From SFWF01 sp045591645 (lineage in GTDB: Bacteria; Bacillota; Clostridia; Oscillospirales; Acutalibacteraceae): 18,883 bases of DNA. Where the stretch lies: assembly GCA_045591645.1 (NCBI GenBank), contig JAZNTG010000006.1, positions 1 through 18,883 on the forward strand. Reading direction: 5' to 3'. This document shows positions 13,780-18,883 of the stretch, one piece after another. The notes beneath the pieces are model-generated. The model made no database searches. It was not told the origin of the DNA and saw only the letters and a list, made by a program, of their open reading frames with translations. Position 1 is the stretch's first letter, and every line of letters begins with the position of its first letter. A program made the position numbers and the translations under genes.

Positions 13780-14912
13780 AGGATATAGTAATTCTCGGCT
13801 CAACAGGCTCAATAGGTGAGCAGGCGCTCGATGTAGCACGAAAAGGCGGCTACAGAGTGCTCGCTATCGCCGCGGGCAGTAATATAGAAAAATTAGAGGC
13901 CGAGGCTCGCGAATTTAAGGTAAAAGCGGTCGGCGTTTTTGATATTGAAAAAGGAAAAACGCTAAAAAACAGACTAGCAGACACTGACATAGAGGTTTAT
14001 ATCGGCGAAGAGGGAGTTTGCCGCGTTGCAGGCATCAAGGCTGATATAACACTTAATTCCATTGTCGGAATTGCAGGACTTCGTCCTACCTTTGCCGCTA
14101 TAAACGCGGGCAACGATATCGCCCTCGCCAATAAGGAGACCCTTGTCACCGCGGGCGAGCTTGTAAATCGCGCAATAAAGGAAAAGGGAGTAAAACTTCT
14201 GCCTGTTGACAGCGAACATTCGGCTATTTTTCAGTCGCTTCAGGGCTCACCCGAAAAATCGCTTTCAAAGATAATCCTTACCGCTTCGGGCGGACCTTTT
14301 TACGGAAAAACCAAGGCTGAACTTCAGAATGTAACTGTAAAAGAAGCTCTCAATCACCCCAACTGGTCAATGGGCGCTAAAATCACTATCGATTCTGCCA
14401 CTCTTATGAACAAGGGGCTCGAGGTCATCGAAGCGGTACACCTTTTCGGCGTTTCTCCCGATGATATTGAGGTGCTCGTCCACCGACAGAGTATCATACA
14501 CTCGGCGGTAGAGTTTTCGGACGGCGCCGTTATTGCCGAGCTTGGAACGCCCGATATGAGACTGCCTATTCAGTATGCTTTCACATATCCTGAGCGCGGA
14601 GAGCTTTGCTGTGAGCGGCTCTCTTTAGCCGATGTGGCAACACTAACCTTCGCGAAACCTGATACAGACACATTCGAGTGTCTTAAAATATGTATCGAAG
14701 CAATAAAAGAAGGCGGACTGAAACCCGCCGCTGCAAACGGCGCGAATGAAGAGGCAGTCGCTCTCTTCCTTGCAGGCAAAATAAAGTTTTTGGATATTCC
14801 CCGTCTTGTGCGCGCCGCAACCGATGCTCAAAGTATAGTTGACAGCTATACCTTAGAGGATGTTTTCGAGGCTGATAAAAATGCCAGAGCCACGGTGCGC
14901 GAATTAGCGTAA
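13776..14912 (+). CDS. dxr: 1-deoxy-D-xylulose 5-phosphate reductoisomerase
   Basis: Converts DXP to methylerythritol 4-phosphate with NADPH, the first committed step of the non-mevalonate isoprenoid pathway. The 378-residue length is normal. The nucleotide-binding GSTGSIGEQALDV is at residues 8-20, followed by LANKETLVTAGE, the metal and substrate site PVDSEHSAIFQ, the flexible-loop region with NHPNWSMG, KITIDSATLMNKGLEVIEA, and HRQSIIHSAVEF. The start is TTG at 13776, preceded by GGAGG at 13764-13768 and overlapping the cdsA stop by 4 bp. Confidence 0.96.
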   Translation: MKDIVILGSTGSIGEQALDVARKGGYRVLAIAAGSNIEKLEAEAREFKVKAVGVFDIEKGKTLKNRLADTDIEVYIGEEGVCRVAGIKADITLNSIVGIAGLRPTFAAINAGNDIALANKETLVTAGELVNRAIKEKGVKLLPVDSEHSAIFQSLQGSPEKSLSKIILTASGGPFYGKTKAELQNVTVKEALNHPNWSMGAKITIDSATLMNKGLEVIEAVHLFGVSPDDIEVLVHRQSIIHSAVEFSDGAVIAELGTPDMRLPIQYAFTYPERGELCCERLSLADVATLTFAKPDTDTFECLKICIEAIKEGGLKPAAANGANEEAVALFLAGKIKFLDIPRLVRAATDAQSIVDSYTLEDVFEADKNARATVRELA

Positions 14913-14953
14913 AGATTTTTGCATATCCTTATTATTAGAATAAATCAAATCAG

Positions 14954-16024
14954 GTGATCATCATTCAGGTAATTGCTAATATATGGAATAACGTGTGGCC
15001 CTATCTTGTTGCTATACTGATGTTCCTTCTTCTTATAATTATTCACGAGTTCGGCCATTTTATAGCCGCAAAAATATGCAAGGTCAGGGTAAACGAGTTT
15101 GCCGTTGGCTTTGGACCAAAGCTTTTCAAAAAGCAGATAGGCGAGACACTCTATTCTGTAAACCTTGTACCTCTCGGCGGTTATTGCGCTATGGAGGGCG
15201 AGGACGAGGAGAGCGAGGACAGCAGAGCCTTCTGCAATAAAGGAGCGCTTAAAAGACTGTTTATCGTAGCCAACGGCGCTATTTTCAACCTTATTCTCGG
15301 ACTTATAATCGTCGCTGTGACCCTTATTCCGAATACAGGAAGCGATCTGCTCGGTACTACTACCGTTGCAAAGTTTGAGGATACCGCAGTATCTTCAGAG
15401 TATGGACTTGAAGTGGGTGACGAGATACTGTATGTCGACGGCAGACGGGTATTCACTCCGCGAGATCTTTCCTATACCTTTACAAATGTAGGTGACGGCG
15501 CGGTCGATATGGTAGTCCGCCGCGATGGCGAAAAGGTTGAACTTCGGGATGTTCATTTTGCAACCGAAGAGATAGACGGAATTAGTGTTATTCAGTTTGA
15601 TTTCTGGCTGCTCGGTGAAGAAAAAACCTTTGGAAACTTAGTAGAGTACACATTTAAAACAACCTTTTCTTATTGCCGTATTGTATGGTTTTCACTTATA
15701 GATCTGATAACGGGCAAGTACGGTATTTCGGCTATGTCGGGCCCTGTGGGCATCACCGCTACGGTAGGTGAGGTCGCAAGGCAGAATATACTGAATCTGC
15801 TTCCCATAATGGCGCTGATAACAGTCAATCTCGGCATATTCAATCTTTTACCGTTGCCTGCGCTTGACGGCGGAAGAATTCTTTTCATTCTTATCGAGCT
15901 TATTGCGAGAAAGCCCGTGCCGCCAAAATATGAGGGATGGGTGCATACGGTAGGCTTTGTACTGCTTATCGGACTTATGCTGATAATAACCGCAAAAGAT
16001 ATAATTTCCTTGTTTGTGGGGTGA
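14954..16024 (+). CDS. rseP: RIP-type membrane zinc metalloprotease (RseP family)
   Basis: Site-2-type protease that cuts substrates within the membrane, such as anti-sigma factors or remnant signal peptides. The first membrane segment (residues 16-30) leads into the zinc motif HEFGH (31-35). A PDZ domain covers roughly residues 115-200 (LEVGDEILYVDGRRV). The third zinc ligand is Asp305 in PALDGGR, flanked by membrane segments (LLPIMALITVNLGIFNLLPLP), and SGPVGI precedes it. At about 356 residues it is typical of the Bacillota form with one PDZ domain. The start is uncertain: GTG at 14954 overlaps the only Shine-Dalgarno-like stretch (AGGTGAT, 14952-14958), and downstream in-frame codons near it are ATC, ATT and GTA. 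The stop is 4 nt before the ispG start. Confidence 0.93.
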   Translation: MIIIQVIANIWNNVWPYLVAILMFLLLIIIHEFGHFIAAKICKVRVNEFAVGFGPKLFKKQIGETLYSVNLVPLGGYCAMEGEDEESEDSRAFCNKGALKRLFIVANGAIFNLILGLIIVAVTLIPNTGSDLLGTTTVAKFEDTAVSSEYGLEVGDEILYVDGRRVFTPRDLSYTFTNVGDGAVDMVVRRDGEKVELRDVHFATEEIDGISVIQFDFWLLGEEKTFGNLVEYTFKTTFSYCRIVWFSLIDLITGKYGISAMSGPVGITATVGEVARQNILNLLPIMALITVNLGIFNLLPLPALDGGRILFILIELIARKPVPPKYEGWVHTVGFVLLIGLMLIITAKDIISLFVG

Positions 16025-16028
16025 CACA

Positions 16029-17081
16029 GTGTTTTTAAATGTTGATACTAAAAAGGTTTTCGCAGGAATGGTCGCGATAGGAGGCGGCGCACCTGTTTCA
16101 ATTCAGTCAATGCTGAATGTGAAGGCTGATAATATAGATGGCAACGTCGAACAGGCGAAAAGACTCGAGGCGGCGGGATGTGAGATAATCCGCGTTTCGG
16201 TGCCCGATAAAAATGCGGTAAGGCTTATTTACGCACTTAAAGAGGCGGTAAGCGTGCCTATCGTTGCCGATATTCATTTTGATCATAAGCTCGCGCTCGA
16301 AAGTGTTGCCGCGGGTGTCGATAAGGTAAGAATAAACCCAGGTAATATCGGCTCTGACGATAATGTAAAGCAAGTCGCAAACGCCTGCAAGGCGGCGGGA
16401 GTTCCGATCCGAATAGGAGTAAACTCAGGTTCACTCGAAAAGGAAATTTTAGCAAAATACGGCGCACCTACTGCCGAGGCTATGGTTGAAAGCGGACTTT
16501 ATCATATCTCACTTCTTGAAAAATTCGATTTTGACGATATAGTTTTGTCGCTCAAATCTTCTGATCCGCAAAGAATGTATGACGCGTACACATTAGCGGC
16601 TTCAAAGTGCCGATATCCTTTGCATCTCGGCGTTACGGAGGCAGGTACAGAGCGAATGGGTGTTATAAAATCCTCTGCAGCTATCGGCGGGCTACTCCTT
16701 CGCGGTATAGGCTCTACTATCCGCGTATCACTCACCGATGACCCTGTGCTTGAGGTAACTGCGGCAAAGCAGCTGCTAAAAGCTGTAGGACTGCGTAATG
16801 ACGGTATTAAATTCGTTTCCTGTCCTACCTGCGGCAGAACCAGTATTGACCTTATTGGTCTTGCAAAGGCGGCGGAGGAACGCTTTGCAAATGTAGATAA
16901 AAACATTACGGTGGCAATAATGGGTTGCGCCGTAAACGGACCTGGGGAGGCAAGGGAAGCCGACCTCGGTATTGCGGGAGGCGACGGCTGCGGACTTATC
17001 TTCTCGCATGGAGAGATACTTAAAAAGGTCAGCGAGGAAAAACTTCTTGACGCTTTAGAAGAGGAAATCAATAAATTTTAA
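16029..17081 (+). CDS. ispG: (E)-4-hydroxy-3-methylbut-2-enyl-diphosphate synthase
   Basis: Iron-sulfur enzyme of the non-mevalonate isoprenoid pathway that converts the cyclic diphosphate MEcPP to HMBPP. The TIM-barrel part shows GAPVSIQSML, PIVADIHFDHKLAL, VRINPGNIG and the LHLGVTEAG strand. The [4Fe-4S] ligands are in place: Cys265 and Cys268 (CPTCGRT), Cys300 and Glu307 (GCAVNGPGE). The frame is open from TTG at 16014, inside rseP. The GTG at 16029 follows the GGGGTGA stretch (16018-16024) and gives the usual 350-residue start MFLNVDTKKV. It is the second gene of this pathway in the operon, and both feed uppS. Confidence 0.95.
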   Translation: MFLNVDTKKVFAGMVAIGGGAPVSIQSMLNVKADNIDGNVEQAKRLEAAGCEIIRVSVPDKNAVRLIYALKEAVSVPIVADIHFDHKLALESVAAGVDKVRINPGNIGSDDNVKQVANACKAAGVPIRIGVNSGSLEKEILAKYGAPTAEAMVESGLYHISLLEKFDFDDIVLSLKSSDPQRMYDAYTLAASKCRYPLHLGVTEAGTERMGVIKSSAAIGGLLLRGIGSTIRVSLTDDPVLEVTAAKQLLKAVGLRNDGIKFVSCPTCGRTSIDLIGLAKAAEERFANVDKNITVAIMGCAVNGPGEAREADLGIAGGDGCGLIFSHGEILKKVSEEKLLDALEEEINKF

Positions 17082-17104
17082 TTATGTTTTGAGTAGGTTA
17101 AATA

Positions 17105-18883
17105 ATGTCTGTCAAATTTAGTGATGTATTTTCAGGCTTCGGCGACAGTTCTCGTTACGGTGCTTTAGCCGAAACCGAGCTTTTAGCTTGCGATCTAAAA
17201 ATGGAAGAAAAAACGCTTGATATCGAGCTCTTTTCCGAGAGCTACATATCGGCAGGCTTTGTTGCGGCTTTTAAAACCGATATTGCCGCGGTACTCGGAC
17301 TGCGTTTAGTACAGGTACATATTGAATACAGCCCCTCAGCCTTTTGTGAGCAGGCGTGTTTTGACCTTATCGAAGCAATAAAAACAAAATATTCCATTCT
17401 TAACGGATATTTTAACAAAGCCCAAGTGAATATAGTGGGCGACTCTGTCACGGTAGAGCTTAAATACGGCGGACTTGACACCATTCTCAGCATCGGTGCG
17501 GACAAGCTGTTTGAGAAAACAGTGAGAGAACGTTTCTCAAGAAATGTAAATATCAGCTTTACAGGGGTTACCGAAACCGAAGAGCTGCTACCGCCCCCGA
17601 TAGAAGAGGCGCCGCCTGCGGAACCTAAAGAGACTGTAAAAATAGTAGAAAAGCCCAAAAAGGTTTACGACTATAAGCCCGCTGACGGACTTCCTGTATA
17701 CCTCGAGAGCGCAGAGCTTTTCTGGGGCAGACGTCTTGATGATAAGACCAAGCCTATGATCGAGGTCACAGAGGACGATAAGTTCATTTCCTGCTGGGGT
17801 GAGGTTTTCGGAGTAGAGGTCAGAAGCATAAAGACAAAACGCGGAAATTCCAATATTCTTGAATTCTCCTTCAGTGACCATACCAATTCGCTCTCAGCCA
17901 GTATGTTTGTTGACCCTAAGGATATGGACAAGCTAAAGGACGTCAAAAACGGAAATTATATCCTCGTTAACGGTACATATGAATTCGATACCTATAAAAA
18001 GGACTTTATAGTTAAGCCGAAATCTATAGCAAAGCTACAGAAGTACACCGAAAAGGATAATTACGAAGGATTAAAGCGAGTCGAGCTTCATTGCCATACC
18101 AATATGTCGGCAAAGGATGCCGTATCTTCGGGTGCCGATATCGTCCGCCAGGCATATAACTGGGGACATAAGGCTATCGCTATTACCGATCACGGTGTTG
18201 TTCAGGCATATCCGTCTGCGGCGGGAGAGGTAAAGGCTATCCGCAAAAGCGGCGGCGATTTCAAGGTCATCTACGGTGTAGAGTCATATTTTGTCAACGA
18301 TGAAAAGTACGGAACGGATTTTTCTGCGCTTTATAAACAGGGCAAGGTAAACCATCAGATAATTTTAGTCAAAAACCTTGTAGGACTAAAAAATCTTTAT
18401 AAGCTCGTATCGGGTGCTCATCTCGATAATTTCTTCAAAAGACCGATAACCTTAAAGAGCGAGCTTGACAAGCACCGCGAGGGGCTTATTGTCGGCTCAG
18501 CCTGTGAGCAGGGTGAGCTTTATAAGGCGGTTATTGAGGGAAAAAGCGATGATGAGCTTCGTGAGATAGCAAGCTACTACGACTATCTCGAGATACAGCC
18601 GCTCGGCAATAATGAGTTTATGGTGCGCGAATCATCGCGCCCCGATAAGAGAAACGAAAAGACGGGCGAGGTCACACCGAATAAATTCCGTCACGTAAAA
18701 AGCCTTGAGGTGATCAAGGATTTTAACCGTAAGATAGTAGAGATCGGAGACCGTCTGAATAAGCCGGTCGTTGCCACCGGTGATGTGCATTTCCTTAAAA
18801 AAGAAGATGAAATAATCCGTAAAATACTTATGGCAGGACAGGGCTTTGACGATTTCGATAATCAAGCTCCTCTTTATCTTAAA
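17105..18883 (+). CDS. polC: DNA polymerase III PolC-type alpha subunit, N-terminal part (runs off the window)
   Basis: Replicative polymerase of low-GC Gram-positives; 593 codons are visible with no stop. Residues 1-155 are the poorly conserved N-terminal domain, followed by a proline/glutamate-rich linker (PPPIEEAPPAEPKE). An OB-fold domain covers about 220-310 (CWGEVFGVEVRSIKTKRGNSN). The PHP domain starts with VELHCHTNMSAKDA (His329, His331), then WGHKAIAITDHG, IYGVE (to 393), GLIVGSACEQGE and ATGDVHF. Between IYGVE and the next PHP strand (VNHQIILVKN, residue 415) there are only about 20 residues. In Bacillus and Staphylococcus PolC a 3'-5' exonuclease domain of roughly 170-190 residues sits exactly there, so it is missing here. 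ATG at 17105 follows a weak TAGG ribosome binding site. The gene ends the operon as far as can be seen, 23 bp after ispG. Confidence 0.94.
   Translation, partial: MSVKFSDVFSGFGDSSRYGALAETELLACDLKMEEKTLDIELFSESYISAGFVAAFKTDIAAVLGLRLVQVHIEYSPSAFCEQACFDLIEAIKTKYSILNGYFNKAQVNIVGDSVTVELKYGGLDTILSIGADKLFEKTVRERFSRNVNISFTGVTETEELLPPPIEEAPPAEPKETVKIVEKPKKVYDYKPADGLPVYLESAELFWGRRLDDKTKPMIEVTEDDKFISCWGEVFGVEVRSIKTKRGNSNILEFSFSDHTNSLSASMFVDPKDMDKLKDVKNGNYILVNGTYEFDTYKKDFIVKPKSIAKLQKYTEKDNYEGLKRVELHCHTNMSAKDAVSSGADIVRQAYNWGHKAIAITDHGVVQAYPSAAGEVKAIRKSGGDFKVIYGVESYFVNDEKYGTDFSALYKQGKVNHQIILVKNLVGLKNLYKLVSGAHLDNFFKRPITLKSELDKHREGLIVGSACEQGELYKAVIEGKSDDELREIASYYDYLEIQPLGNNEFMVRESSRPDKRNEKTGEVTPNKFRHVKSLEVIKDFNRKIVEIGDRLNKPVVATGDVHFLKKEDEIIRKILMAGQGFDDFDNQAPLYLK

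Noticed and set aside
16502..17071. Open frame of 189 codons on the minus strand opposite ispG
   Set aside because: Serine-rich reverse translation of a conserved iron-sulfur enzyme gene; nothing supports expression.

Overview
The window is a piece of a low-to-mid G+C Gram-positive (Bacillota) chromosome, most likely class Clostridia in the Ruminococcaceae/Oscillospiraceae area. The reasons are the gene order rpsB-tsf-pyrH-frr-uppS-cdsA-dxr-rseP-ispG-polC, PolC-type replicative polymerase, AGGAGG-type ribosome binding sites, consensus sigma-A promoters, the non-mevalonate isoprenoid genes, dockerin-type and DUF4874/DUF4832 secreted proteins, and the short palindromic repeats (cccctac ends, ctgcatt heptamers) that I associate with such genomes. 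The family assignment is inference; no rRNA gene is present.

Region 1 (1-4078, minus strand): tmRNA (ssrA) ends exactly at the window edge and lies 17 bp behind smpB, its protein partner, under a near-perfect promoter. Next is an rsmD-coaD-coiled-coil operon with its own promoter and terminator, then a monocistronic IMP dehydrogenase gene (guaB) with promoter and terminator. Region 2 (4079-6087, plus): a divergent promoter drives rpsB-tsf after a structured leader of about 118 nt, ending in a strong hairpin terminator.

Region 3 (6050-10808) is the accessory part. A 4.2-kb gene for a large secreted protein sits between tsf and pyrH, which are normally neighbours. Each side of it carries the same unit: a terminator hairpin with the same stem, then a short palindrome-ended repeat. 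The gene has a signal peptide, three related modules of about 248 residues, a dockerin-like segment and a DUF4874/DUF4832 region. It is split by a -1 frame change at a T5 run (8760-8764). One added T would restore a single 1394-residue protein, so this is a recent indel or a sequence error.

Region 4 (10819-18883, plus): a consensus promoter right after the second repeat starts a tightly packed operon: pyrH (UMP kinase), frr (ribosome recycling), uppS and cdsA (lipid carrier and phospholipid precursors), dxr and ispG (isoprenoid pathway feeding uppS), rseP (membrane protease) and the 5' third to half of polC. The visible PolC part lacks the proofreading exonuclease domain that other PolC proteins carry inside the PHP domain.

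In four genes (smpB, pyrH, uppS, ispG) the longest open frame begins inside the ribosome binding site, so I place the start a few codons downstream. No CRISPR array, tRNA, IS element or phage gene is seen. The items most worth a second look are the split, repeat-flanked secreted protein, its triplicated modules and the exonuclease-less PolC.
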